The notes: generated by a model not told the origin, from the letters alone. 64,000 bases of DNA from Sulfurimonas sp. (GCF_028713515.1 NZ_JAQTOD010000002.1:1-64000), one strand, 5' to 3'. Positions 6,557 through 14,410 are shown, numbered from the stretch's first letter. Translations and numbers: made by a program.

Positions 6557-8059
6557 ATGGCAAAATCAGCGACGTTTTCCGTTCTAAAAGCGAGCGCACA
6601 TTCGAGTGCTCACAACTCTAGGGAAGATAATCCAGAGTATCTGATCGGCACCAAAGAGGGAGCAGAAAACAGCTACGATCTCCGTCACTCCGACAGCAAT
6701 TTTCTTGAACTGGCTAAGGTCAAATATCAAGAGGTTACAGGTCAAAAAATGCAACAAAAGCAGATTGACGCACTTATCAAAGAGACCGTTTTATCTCTCG
6801 AAGATCATCACACCGAAGCCGACGTTCAAAAAGTGTTCGATACCCTGAACGAAAAATACGGCGGGCACTACATCACTGAATTGTCAATCCACAAAGATGA
6901 GGGACACTTCGAGGACAAAAACGGAGTGACGTATTACCCCACGAAAGACATACTCCAAAAAGAGGACGGTTGGTACATTGTTCCTCTTGCTCAATCCCTC
7001 GAAATGAAACCAAGCTATAAACCCAAAGAGCATGAATTTAGCGAGAAAGTGGACATCAACGATTTCAAGCCGATACACAACATCCACGCCCACGTCAAGT
7101 TTTCAATGTTTGACTTGGAAACGGGCAAAACGGGGCGAATGAAGCACAACGAATTAAACGACCGTATCAAGACAGCGGCACACGTGCTAAAGCTTGACTA
7201 CAACCCCGAAAAAGGGAGCAAAAAACGTACACCAGTTGAACAGATCAAGACACAACACAAAGCGGTACGCAACGAGAAAATAAAAGCCCTCGCTAAGGAG
7301 ATAAAATCGGAGCAATCGCTAGGCGAAAAATACGATAGCCTACCAATAGCGGAACGGTTGGAAATGCGCCAAGAGATGAGAGCGATCATCGGGAATGGCA
7401 TTGAAACGGACACCCTCAACAAACGCCTCGAACTCTCCGAGAAAGAAAACAAGAGCCTCAAAGAGGAGATACAAGCTCTCAAGGAGGCGCAGAAAGAGGA
7501 ACGGGCGCAACTCAAAGAGCAGGGAGCCACGAGAGCGGATTACGCAGTGATGGAAGCCAAATATAAAGAGCTTCAAGCACAGCTTAAAGAGGGAAACGCC
7601 CCGAAAATCGACACTATCAAGATTTTTGAGGAGATCGAGGAGATCACGAAACCGATAAGTCACCCATTAGGCGAAAAAGAGCTTATCAAAAAAGATGAGA
7701 ACGGGAAAGAAATCGACCCTATCGACGAGATGCTAAAAGCCTCCTACACAGCCGTGGAGGAGAAAGGCTTGATCTACACGACCACGAAGCAAGTGTTCGA
7801 TAAGGACGTGTTCATTCAAAAGGTCAGAGAGCGAGAAAATGAGCACCAAAAAATTCATAAAGAGAAAAACGGGCTTATCAAGGCATTAGAATACGGCAAG
7901 GAACGAATGAGAGAGGCTGTTAAAAGCATTTTTAACAAATTTACGGGGAAATCCATCTCCGAAGTGCAAAAAGAGCGTACAGAGATTTTAAACGCTCAAA
8001 AAGAGCGGGAGAAGTTAGAACGCCAAAAAGAAGATCGAGGAAAAGGATTTGAACGATGA
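6557..8059 (+). CDS. MobV-family relaxase (mobilization protein)
   Basis: 500 aa. The N-terminus carries MobV motif I, AHNSREDNPEY (about residues 18-28); its His corresponds to the proposed catalytic His of pMV158 MobM. Further on are the acidic/His motif IHKDEGHF (about residues 115-122) and the metal-binding HxHxH-type motif HNIHAHVKF (about 175-183). Residues 270-360 and the C-terminal 70 residues are highly charged coiled coil. It should nick one strand at oriT and pilot the DNA during mobilization by a helper conjugation system. Start chosen at the ATG at 6557 with an AAAGGAAAGAG upstream; a TTG start 45 bp earlier would lie inside the palindrome. Motif spacing is longer than in classical MobV proteins. 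Confidence 0.75.
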   Translation: MAKSATFSVLKASAHSSAHNSREDNPEYLIGTKEGAENSYDLRHSDSNFLELAKVKYQEVTGQKMQQKQIDALIKETVLSLEDHHTEADVQKVFDTLNEKYGGHYITELSIHKDEGHFEDKNGVTYYPTKDILQKEDGWYIVPLAQSLEMKPSYKPKEHEFSEKVDINDFKPIHNIHAHVKFSMFDLETGKTGRMKHNELNDRIKTAAHVLKLDYNPEKGSKKRTPVEQIKTQHKAVRNEKIKALAKEIKSEQSLGEKYDSLPIAERLEMRQEMRAIIGNGIETDTLNKRLELSEKENKSLKEEIQALKEAQKEERAQLKEQGATRADYAVMEAKYKELQAQLKEGNAPKIDTIKIFEEIEEITKPISHPLGEKELIKKDENGKEIDPIDEMLKASYTAVEEKGLIYTTTKQVFDKDVFIQKVRERENEHQKIHKEKNGLIKALEYGKERMREAVKSIFNKFTGKSISEVQKERTEILNAQKEREKLERQKEDRGKGFER

Positions 8060-8145
8060 TATAATTTCTGATTGTAGGGATTTTATTCGTTCTCTTTACA
8101 ATTTTTAATCCATCGTTTAGAGATACTATTGAGAGATTTTTCTAA

Positions 8146-8877
8146 TTATCCAGTTATCTTTTTCATTACAGCAACATCAAACGCGCTATTTCTTTTTGAA
8201 ATTTTAGGGATTAATGTCTTTAAACTTTCATGTATTTTTACTGAATTTGTAACCAAAAACTCTGCCTCTTCCGCACTTAAATCTTCTGCCCATGCTTGAA
8301 ATGCCATCTTCTCAGATTCCTTAAATGCAGGCTTAGATAATAATGGATGAAGAAAATCCCCACTGATTAATTCTTGAATTTTATCGTGTGCATTATCGCT
8401 CTTTGTTAGATTGATTTTACCAAGCATTTCATCCAATAACATCAAAAATCTACCTTCTGTTACATTAAATAGAAGGCGTTTTATTCTCGTAGAAAAATTA
8501 TTAGTCATTTTACTTTTACTAACTGCATACTTATTTAATAATTTTTGAATAATTTCTTCGATAATAAAAGTCTCAAGTAACACATTGAATCTTAACATGC
8601 CCTCCTCCGTAGTTGTTGCTATTTCAATTGCGGCAATAAGAGTTGGAAATTCAGAAAAACGAAAGAGCTCATGATCTTCTTTAGCAAGAAGCCAATCAAC
8701 GGATATGTTATCACAAACAGATTTACCAATAATTGTCTCCACTGGTAATGAATTACGTGTGAGCCATGTATTCAAAGTCGAATAAGGCACATCCAAAATC
8801 TTTGCAAGTTCAACATTGCTTTTCGCATTAAGAGACATTCTAAGGCGTAGTAAAAATAGTTTTGTATCAATTTTCAT
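8146..8877 (-). CDS. CI-like phage/ICE repressor with N-terminal HTH
   Basis: 243 aa. Residues 1-65 form a CI-type HTH (SNVELAKILDVPYSTLNTWL and SVDWLLAKEDHEL). The rest is helical and unlike the LexA/S24 peptidase domain, with no Ser-Lys catalytic pair visible, so RecA-dependent self-cleavage is unlikely. It is divergent from the helicase gene at 9128 and convergent with the relaxase. A long palindrome lies 34 bp upstream of its start, the natural place for autoregulation and for control of the replication/integration genes. Confidence 0.75.
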   Translation of the reverse strand: MKIDTKLFLLRLRMSLNAKSNVELAKILDVPYSTLNTWLTRNSLPVETIIGKSVCDNISVDWLLAKEDHELFRFSEFPTLIAAIEIATTTEEGMLRFNVLLETFIIEEIIQKLLNKYAVSKSKMTNNFSTRIKRLLFNVTEGRFLMLLDEMLGKINLTKSDNAHDKIQELISGDFLHPLLSKPAFKESEKMAFQAWAEDLSAEEAEFLVTNSVKIHESLKTLIPKISKRNSAFDVAVMKKITG

Positions 8878-8910
8878 AAGACATTCTTCTATTAAAGCTC
8901 TTCTAAGTAT

Positions 8911-8957
8911 ATATTGCTCATAATTGTAATTAATTAACTTACAATAATGAGCAATAT
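8911..8957. promoter_or_regulatory. Long palindromic operator of the CI-like repressor
   Basis: Two 19-bp arms pair at 18 of 19 positions: 8911-8929 (begins ATATTGCTCAT, ends TTGTAA) and 8939-8957 (begins TTACAAT, ends GAGCAATAT), around a 9-bp AT spacer. It lies just upstream of the repressor start and about 170 bp before the helicase gene. It looks like a dimer-of-dimers operator and would control both divergent promoters; a terminator is less likely because no gene ends here. Confidence 0.55.
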
Positions 8958-9055
8958 TATCCGTGAATCAAAATGAATTATACCTCGTTTTGAGTAAATA
9001 GTGTAAATCAATAAAGTGGAGGGATTATCAGAAGTTGGCAGTAAAAAGAGTAGTT

Positions 9056-9087
9056 GAATCAAGCAGTGTTCGAGCACTCCTTGATTC
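9056..9087. repeat. Stem-loop upstream of the helicase gene
   Basis: Arms GAATCAAGCAGTG and CACTCCTTGATTC pair at 12 of 13 positions around a 6-base loop (TTCGAG). It ends 40 bp before the ATG at 9128. No T-run follows, so a terminator is not favoured; a replication-initiation or leader structure of the element is possible. Confidence 0.4.
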
Positions 9088-9127
9088 CTAATTTGACCCC
9101 CGTTAAGCAAACAAGGAAATATCAAAT

Positions 9128-10363
9128 ATGGATATTATAGCAAAAATTCAACAGAGAGTTAAAGAGCACGAAGCGATCAAATCGCAGATAGCTAATCTCG
9201 AAGAACTCACACAAAACGAGTTTATAACCTTTGATGAAATCGAACAAATCCATCAAGAGATTTTAAAACTTCGGAGCCGTCTTCAATCTGAGAACATTGA
9301 AGGAAGCGAAAAAAAACTAGAAGGCGTACTTGATCAATTCGATCTTGATATTGGAAAAATTGAAGTGGCTGAAATTCAATACCTTCTTGATAGTGTTGTC
9401 GTCAAAGCAGATATTTTGATGATTGCGGCAAAACCTGGGCAAGGCAAAAGTCTTATGGCATCGGCTATATGCAATATGGCACTTTTGGATAAAACAGTTG
9501 ATCAGGTCGTCTATATGGATGCTGACAATGGAAGCGCAACACTTAATGAACGTGGTATCCCACAGATCAAACAACGACACGGAAAAAAGTTCCGCTACAT
9601 TCACGAATCAAACTCAACTAAAATCCAAATGTGGCAACTTATCAAGATGCTGAAAACAACGAACTTGCACGATACTTTAGTAGTCATAGACTCGATAAAA
9701 AATTTTATGGGCAAAGGCGACCGTGACAAGAATAAAGATGTCTCCGAAATTATGGATATTTGGAAGGGATTACGAAAACAAGGGGCTACCGTCATTTTCC
9801 TACATCATACCAATAAACCACAGCGTGATTTTCAAGAACTGCAATACGCGGGTTCAAGTGCCTTTGAAGAGGATACCAGCAATGCCGTTTTATTGAAATA
9901 CAACGAATTTCGTAAAGCATTCATTTTTAAACCTCTCAAAAATCGTGTGGGCAAACTTGAAGAAATCGCCTTTCAGTATCAGGATCAAATACATACCCTC
10001 ACAAAAGTTGATTTGGCGTGGGCAAAAGAGACCAATGAAGATGAAATGATGCGTATAGAGATCATTGATTTTATCGGTAATTTTGAAGGTAAACCCAACT
10101 ACTCGGAGATCATGAAATATATCTCTGATATGGGATTCGCCAAGGATCGAATCAATCGAGTCATCCAAGAGGGGAAAGGTAAATACTGGATTGCAGAAAT
10201 ACTCAAAGAGCAAAACAATAAAAATGTTTTTGCTTTGATTTCCTCTAATAAACCATCAGATAACTCAGATAAGTCCGATAACCCCATAAATAGGGCTTTT
10301 CAAAATCAGACAACTGCATCCAATACATCAGATAACTCAGATATAGGAGAAAAATATGCTTGA
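9128..10363 (+). CDS. RepA/KaiC-like hexameric helicase ATPase of the mobile element
   Basis: 411 aa. Residues 1-75 are helical. A RecA-fold ATPase follows: Walker A AAKPGQGKSLMA (about residues 101-112), a conserved acidic strand VVYMDADNG, Walker B TLVVIDSIKNFM, and the sensor motif VIFLHHTNKP with the G-rich YAGSSAFEEDT after it. This pattern fits plasmid RepA-type or DnaB-like helicases encoded on integrative elements. The C-terminal 120 residues contain a winged-helix-like part (PNYSEIMKYISDMGFAKDRI) and a low-complexity Ser/Asn/Asp tail. It overlaps the next gene by 8 bp. It probably drives replication of the excised element. Confidence 0.75.
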   Translation: MDIIAKIQQRVKEHEAIKSQIANLEELTQNEFITFDEIEQIHQEILKLRSRLQSENIEGSEKKLEGVLDQFDLDIGKIEVAEIQYLLDSVVVKADILMIAAKPGQGKSLMASAICNMALLDKTVDQVVYMDADNGSATLNERGIPQIKQRHGKKFRYIHESNSTKIQMWQLIKMLKTTNLHDTLVVIDSIKNFMGKGDRDKNKDVSEIMDIWKGLRKQGATVIFLHHTNKPQRDFQELQYAGSSAFEEDTSNAVLLKYNEFRKAFIFKPLKNRVGKLEEIAFQYQDQIHTLTKVDLAWAKETNEDEMMRIEIIDFIGNFEGKPNYSEIMKYISDMGFAKDRINRVIQEGKGKYWIAEILKEQNNKNVFALISSNKPSDNSDKSDNPINRAFQNQTTASNTSDNSDIGEKYA

Positions 10364-10562
10364 AGATTACATAACAGACCATGAAGTCATGGTGAAATTT
10401 GGATTTTCCAAAGGAACACTTGCCAATTATCGTAGTGAAGGAAAACTACCTTACACAAAATTCGGACCTTCGATTGTCTATAAAGTATTGGACATTGTGG
10501 ATTTTTTGGAGAGAAATCGGGTACATAAAAATACCGGCAAACGAGAGCAAAAATGTATCTAA
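10356..10562 (+). CDS. AlpA/excisionase-like small HTH protein
   Basis: 68 aa. It has a MerR-like HTH of the AlpA/excisionase group: ITDHEVMVKFGFSKGTLANY, then GKLPYTKFGPSIVYK, then IVDFLERN. These proteins bind DNA to direct excision or regulate the integrase. It overlaps the helicase gene by 8 bp and is followed by a second protein of the same type and the integrase, so the cluster is an integration/excision module. Confidence 0.7.
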   Translation: MLEDYITDHEVMVKFGFSKGTLANYRSEGKLPYTKFGPSIVYKVLDIVDFLERNRVHKNTGKREQKCI

Positions 10563-10605
10563 TAGCAAATACTATCAAGATAATCCAAAAATTGGCAGCA
10601 CTACC

Positions 10606-10881
10606 ATGAAACGTTTTCTTAAATATGAAGCAGCAGCCGAATTTCTCGATGTATCAGGTTCATATCTTAAAAAGAAAATTCACGACGGAACATTCCGTTT
10701 AAATGTCCATTATTTCAAACCTAACGGCTCAACAGGTATAATACGATTTGACGCTATTGAGTTGGAAAAGTGGATGCGAGGAAAGGATATCGCGCATGAA
10801 ACTTTACAGCAGAGCGGGGACTCTGTATCTGACGTACTATCACGGGTTCGACCGAGTCCGAAAAAGTACGGGGCTACCTGA
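10606..10881 (+). CDS. Second AlpA/excisionase-like HTH protein, overlapping the integrase
   Basis: 91 aa from the ATG at 10606. The HTH is KYEAAAEFLDVSGSYLKKK, followed by HYFKPNGSTGIIRFDAIELEKWM, the wing and the closing helix typical of excisionase-type proteins. The last 86 bp overlap the integrase start, so translation of the two is probably coupled. The frame is open further upstream but only the part from 10606 looks like protein. Confidence 0.65.
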   Translation: MKRFLKYEAAAEFLDVSGSYLKKKIHDGTFRLNVHYFKPNGSTGIIRFDAIELEKWMRGKDIAHETLQQSGDSVSDVLSRVRPSPKKYGAT

Positions 10882-11917
10882 TACAAAAGAAAACCGCAAG
10901 TTCATTGAAAACAAAATCATACCTGAGTTGAACTTTGAGCTCAAGTATGGTCAAAAAGAGATAGAAAAAGTCATCCCAAAGTTTGATCACTATGCGGATA
11001 TTTATCTGAGTGAACAACAAAACCGTCTCAAAGAGCATACCTTTGGTAAATACACTCGAATACTAAAAAATGAGATTATCCCTTTTTTTGGCGGTCAACA
11101 GATTGACCAAATCAAGACAACCGATGTGCGAATATGGGTTAATAAGCAACTTGAAAAAGTGGTAACAAAAACCGTTGCCGAAAAGCTTACGATCATTCGT
11201 ATGATCTTTCGCTATGCGTTTGAGGATGAGATTATCAACCGTAATCCAGTCGATGCGATCCGATTACCTGCACGGGTGAAGCCTGATATTGAACCGTTTA
11301 CGGTGGAAGAAGTCGCACTCATGCTTAATGGGTCTGAGGATTGGTATCGAAACTATTTAGCGGTTGCGTTTTATACGGGGATGCGGATCGGTGAGATTCT
11401 GGCACTAAAATGGTCTGATATCGACATGAACAAACGAAAAATTCATGTTAGACGGTCAATATCGCAAGGATCGGAAACGACACCAAAGACTATCGGTTCA
11501 GTTCGTCAAATACCGATCTTTGACACCCTTTGGTCTTATCTTCAAGATCAATACCGATATACGGGATTGTCAGGTAGTTATCTATTTGTATCAAAAACGA
11601 CGGGATCAGCGTTTAACGATGCGACCTCCCTACGCGATGCGCGTTGGATACCGATGCTCAAACGATTAGGGATACCCTATCGTCAGCAGAAGAATACACG
11701 GCACACGTTTGCCGTTCAAATGCTAAACAGCGGAACGATGAAGATCACCGATATATCTCGTCTTATGGGTCACACTTCGACACAGATGCTTTTGACACGA
11801 TATGCAAAATTTATTAAGTCAGAAGAGATAAAAATCGAAGAAAAATTTGATTTGTTTGGGCTCAAAACGGGCACAAATGAAAAAGAAGTTATAGGGAAAG
11901 CCCATAAAATAGGCTAA
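10796..11917 (+). CDS. Tyrosine recombinase / integrase of the tRNA-Leu element
   Basis: 373 aa from the ATG at 10796; 16 extra in-frame codons upstream lie inside the previous gene. An N-terminal arm-binding region (KLYSRAGTLYLTYYHG) and a SAM-like core-binding domain (about 65-150) precede the catalytic domain. Catalytic residues visible: Arg in TGMRIGEIL, the His-x-x-Arg equivalent in NTRHTFAVQML, His in MGHTSTQM and the nucleophile Tyr in LLTRYAKF. It ends 5 bp before a tRNA-Leu 3' fragment, which is the expected attachment core, so it is the integrase of the element to its left. Confidence 0.9.
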   Translation: MKLYSRAGTLYLTYYHGFDRVRKSTGLPDTKENRKFIENKIIPELNFELKYGQKEIEKVIPKFDHYADIYLSEQQNRLKEHTFGKYTRILKNEIIPFFGGQQIDQIKTTDVRIWVNKQLEKVVTKTVAEKLTIIRMIFRYAFEDEIINRNPVDAIRLPARVKPDIEPFTVEEVALMLNGSEDWYRNYLAVAFYTGMRIGEILALKWSDIDMNKRKIHVRRSISQGSETTPKTIGSVRQIPIFDTLWSYLQDQYRYTGLSGSYLFVSKTTGSAFNDATSLRDARWIPMLKRLGIPYRQQKNTRHTFAVQMLNSGTMKITDISRLMGHTSTQMLLTRYAKFIKSEEIKIEEKFDLFGLKTGTNEKEVIGKAHKIG

Positions 11918-11922
11918 AACCG

Positions 11923-11975
11923 TGGTACCAGTGGGCGGACTCGAACCGTCACGACTCGCGCCACCGGATTTTGAA
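11923..11975 (-). other. 3' fragment of tRNA-Leu: attachment-site core
   Basis: Read on the minus strand, it begins in the anticodon region (TCAAAATCC), continues through a long variable arm, a T-arm with GGTTCGAGTCC, the acceptor strand and an encoded CCA. This is the 3' part of a class II tRNA, best fitting tRNA-Leu with a CAA-type anticodon region. No D-arm or 5' acceptor strand exists beyond 11975, so it is not a functional tRNA. It directly follows the integrase gene, as expected of an integration core. Confidence 0.75.
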
Positions 11976-12055
11976 ATGTAAGTGTAGCTTTTTTTTCGAT
12001 TAATTATTCTAACTGCAATATTGAATATGTATATTCTAAGATACTTAGAAAATTC

Positions 12056-12328
12056 TTGTTTGCAATTGTAGATCATAATATAGGCTTTACTTGCTCATTA
12101 AATGGGACATATGCAAATGCATATATAAATCATCAGGAAGCTCTTATCGTATTAGCCCAATGCAGAAGTCATGGTCGAGGGGATCCAAAACATTTTTATG
12201 AAATTCTAAATGACAACTTACCAACAGTGACTTTTACACAGATTGCTACGAAACAATATCAATCAATTACCCAACATGCTGTATCTGCCTTTGAAGATAG
12301 AATATATTTCAATCATTGGCGAATATAA
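12056..12328 (+). CDS. Hypothetical protein, probably 5'-truncated at the tRNA-Leu junction
   Basis: 90 codons from a TTG at 12056, but there is no ribosome binding site there. The frame stays open upstream to 11975, exactly where the tRNA-Leu fragment ends, giving about 117 codons with protein-like composition and no start codon preceded by a good site. This suggests the C-terminal part of a gene whose beginning was removed by the recombination that left the tRNA fragment. No family recognised; recurring segments include NHQEALIVLAQCRSHGRG and FEDRIYFNHW. A nearby small gene follows after 3 bp. Confidence 0.45.
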   Translation: MFAIVDHNIGFTCSLNGTYANAYINHQEALIVLAQCRSHGRGDPKHFYEILNDNLPTVTFTQIATKQYQSITQHAVSAFEDRIYFNHWRI

Positions 12329-12331
12329 AAT

Positions 12332-12505
12332 ATGTCTGATAAACAAAGAAAAAAAACAGAAGAATTACTAGGTTATCAAGTTGTCATATTTTGCGAAGAT
12401 AGTGGTGTTATTCCTGTCTTTTATCCACATCCTACCGATAGAACATTAAATGTTGCTATTAATTTTAGACAAGACTATAGTAATCATGGAATAGAACAGG
12501 AATAA
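12332..12505 (+). CDS. Hypothetical 57-aa protein
   Basis: 57 aa beginning at the ATG at 12332, 3 bp after the preceding frame stops. The N-terminus is basic (SDKQRKKTEELLGY), then a strand-rich stretch (QVVIFCEDSGVIPVFYPHP) and a polar tail. No family recognised. The close spacing suggests it was translated together with the truncated gene upstream. Confidence 0.45.
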   Translation: MSDKQRKKTEELLGYQVVIFCEDSGVIPVFYPHPTDRTLNVAINFRQDYSNHGIEQE

Positions 12506-12517
12506 TAAATTATAATA

Positions 12518-12949
12518 TTATTTAGTCTCCGCTTCTTCTTTCATAATATCTCGTTTATATAATACTTTGACATTTTTTTGAAATAAGTTTTTTTCTATTT
12601 CATAATCTGGGTCATATGTTGCTAAGCGATGTGCTGCTAAGGCTACACTTGCTAATGCTATCGCTGGAAAAGCGATAATTGCTGTACCAGCAGCAGCTCC
12701 TACACCGGCAATAGCACCGGCAGTAGCAACTCCTCCAACGCCTGCAGCTCCAGCCACAGCCCCCCTATAACTTGTAAGCACTCTACATTTCAAATTTTGT
12801 TTTTCAATAGCGCCTTCTAACTTATTGACAACATGACTCATATCTTTAATTGCCACAATTTGAAATGACTTTTTTGATTTGATTAATGCATCAATTTTTT
12901 CAGTACTCAACTCGTCTGTTGTAAAATTTTCTATATCTGCTAAGTTCAT
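12518..12949 (-). CDS. Hypothetical protein with a glycine/alanine-rich membrane hairpin
   Basis: 143 aa. Residues 1-60 are polar and helical (contains KKSFQIVAIKDMSHVVNKLE). Residues 62-108 are a long stretch of Gly, Ala, Val and Ile with glycine-zipper spacing (AVAGAAGVGGVATAGAIAGV), able to form two tight membrane helices or an amphipathic hairpin. It ends in HRLATYDPDYEI and a basic tail. No family recognised. Glycine-zipper hairpins occur in channel-forming peptides and toxins, so a membrane-active role is possible but unproven. It is divergent from the XRE gene at 13040. Confidence 0.6.
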   Translation of the reverse strand: MNLADIENFTTDELSTEKIDALIKSKKSFQIVAIKDMSHVVNKLEGAIEKQNLKCRVLTSYRGAVAGAAGVGGVATAGAIAGVGAAAGTAIIAFPAIALASVALAAHRLATYDPDYEIEKNLFQKNVKVLYKRDIMKEEAETK

Positions 12950-13039
12950 TCATTTTTCCTTATAGAGGACGTATTATTTTGTTTTATTTAACTAACTATA
13001 GAAATATACTTATAGTAAGTTTAACCATAGGTATAATCA

Positions 13040-13393
13040 ATGAAAGAATGCTCTCTTACAGAGAATGATATTAGTGCTGTTTACAAACAGATAGGATTAA
13101 ATGTCAAAACTATAAGAAAGTCAAAAAAAATTTCTCAACTGTCTCTTTCATTAGCAATTGGTCATAAAGCAGTTGGAACTATATCAATGGCTGAACTATG
13201 CTTGAACGGCAAACACTTTAATATTGAACATCTCGTGAAAATTGCAAATGTTCTTGAAGTAGATATATGTGAATTTTTTAAAAACATTGATTTTAAAGAA
13301 CAAACTTCCGAACAAGCTCAATCTCAAGACCAACGACAAAAGCGACCAATTAAGCGCTTTGGTGGATTAAAAGTTATTAAAAAAAAGAAGTGA
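13040..13393 (+). CDS. XRE-family regulator, paralogue of the one at 5342
   Basis: 117 aa. The HTH (IGLNVKTIRKSKKISQLSLS and GHKAVGTISMAEL) is followed by KHFNIEHLVKIANVLEVDIC, matching the regulator at 5342-5644 across about 65 residues. The C-terminal 35 residues are basic (DQRQKRPIKRFGGLKVIKKKK), possibly extra DNA contacts. It is divergent from the glycine-rich membrane protein gene, which it may control, and convergent with the Fic gene. Confidence 0.75.
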   Translation: MKECSLTENDISAVYKQIGLNVKTIRKSKKISQLSLSLAIGHKAVGTISMAELCLNGKHFNIEHLVKIANVLEVDICEFFKNIDFKEQTSEQAQSQDQRQKRPIKRFGGLKVIKKKK

Positions 13394-13407
13394 ATTTTTT
13401 TATATTA

Positions 13408-14010
13408 TCAGTAAGTCTTTTGATGCATCAAAATTAAATCAGAATAATCGCTTTTATCTGCTTTTCTTAAAGCCTCGATATATTCATTCCTTTTTGGATT
13501 TTCCGACGCTAATAAGTCTTCCTGCCAGCGCACAGGCATCTTGCCATGCTGTCTGAGGTAAATATTAGCCAACATCCTGCTCCATCTGCCGTTGCCGTTT
13601 TGAAACGGATGTATCTGCACTGCTCTATGATGAATACGTGCTGCTGCTTCAAAGACATCATAAGTTTTATTTTTTTCCCAATACGCTATATCATCACAAA
13701 GCTTTTTTAATTCCATTGGCACCAAATACGCTTTTATTCCTATTGATAATTCTATTTTTCTTAACTGCCCTGCCCATTCCCAAACATCTCCAAACATCTC
13801 TTTATGCAGATCCATCATCCAGCCGTAGCTAAAAGAAGCTTCCCTCTTCGATGGCGGAGCAGATAGGTACTTTAACGTTGCGTTGGCAATGTTTTCGGCT
13901 TCTTTTTCATATATCTCTTTTAAAGTATATAACTTATTCTTGGAAAGCTTTAGCCCTGATACATCATCAAGCGGTGTAGCACCGTCAATAGGTTTTGTGG
14001 AATCAATCAT
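13408..14010 (-). CDS. Fic-domain protein, 'mobile mystery protein B' type
   Basis: 200 aa. The Fic catalytic motif HPFQNGNGRWSRM is intact (about residues 139-151); its His would deprotonate the target hydroxyl and the Asn/Gly/Arg residues hold the nucleotide for AMP transfer. The N-terminus GATPLDD and the segment HKEMFGDVWEWAGQLR are hallmarks of the protein B family that travels with an HTH partner. I chose the ATG at 14010 because it overlaps the stop of the upstream HTH gene as TAATG; an ATG at 14022 is also in frame. Toxin function is inferred from the pairing and the family. Confidence 0.85.
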   Translation of the reverse strand: MIDSTKPIDGATPLDDVSGLKLSKNKLYTLKEIYEKEAENIANATLKYLSAPPSKREASFSYGWMMDLHKEMFGDVWEWAGQLRKIELSIGIKAYLVPMELKKLCDDIAYWEKNKTYDVFEAAARIHHRAVQIHPFQNGNGRWSRMLANIYLRQHGKMPVRWQEDLLASENPKRNEYIEALRKADKSDYSDLILMHQKTY

Positions 14011-14390
14011 TATGCGATCCAAAGCCTGTCTTGATATTGACCTGTCAAGAATTCTCTTTCAAATTTATGGATAATTCTGTCCAAAGCTTTTTTCTCTAAG
14101 CCCTGTTTTTCTAAAGCTGATGTACTTTGAACAAGTGAAGCCATAAAAGTAGCTTTCTCTTTTGCTCTATGCATTTTAAGTTCCTTTAGAGGTACCACTT
14201 CATTCCCTGCAAAGTCTAAACCTAGCAGGCTTGTAAGTTTTTCTATAGTACTCAACTTCACATCATCTCCTGCGAAGAATCTATTTGTAGTGCGGATGCC
14301 TATCCCACTTATTTTTGCCAAATTCTCAATTGTAATATTCAGTTCTTTTTTTCTTTTTTTTATTTTTTTAATCAAATCAATTCTAGTCAT
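14010..14390 (-). CDS. HTH regulator/antitoxin paired with the Fic protein ('mobile mystery protein A' type)
   Basis: 126 aa. An XRE HTH spans residues 5-55 (LNITIENLAKISGIGIRTTN and KLSTIEKLTSLLGL). A helical C-terminal part (ATFMASLVQSTSALEKQGL) could be the surface that neutralises the Fic protein. It overlaps the fic gene by one base (TAATG). Two copies of a palindrome that probably binds this protein stand 20 and 52 bp upstream of its start, indicating autoregulation as in toxin-antitoxin operons. Confidence 0.8.
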   Translation of the reverse strand: MTRIDLIKKIKKRKKELNITIENLAKISGIGIRTTNRFFAGDDVKLSTIEKLTSLLGLDFAGNEVVPLKELKMHRAKEKATFMASLVQSTSALEKQGLEKKALDRIIHKFEREFLTGQYQDRLWIA

Positions 14391-14410
14391 ATTCGATCCT
14401 TTTTATAATT

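Larger units (their letters stand above)
5342..11975. mobile_element. Integrative mobilizable element at tRNA-Leu (approximate limits)
   Basis: The stretch carries all parts of a mobilizable integrative element: regulator, EexN-like exclusion protein, palindromic candidate oriT, MobV relaxase, CI-like repressor, helicase ATPase, two excisionase-like proteins, integrase and a tRNA-Leu core. No type IV secretion genes are present, so transfer would need a helper. The right limit is the tRNA fragment. The left limit is only guessed at the XRE gene; I found no second long copy of the tRNA core in the window. The metal-resistance block at 1-5082 could be cargo of the same element. Confidence 0.6.

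Noticed and set aside
9128-10363. Call as DnaC/RecA recombination ATPase
   Set aside because: Walker motifs and the HH sensor fit RepA/KaiC-type helicases of mobile elements better; no RecA DNA-binding loops seen.
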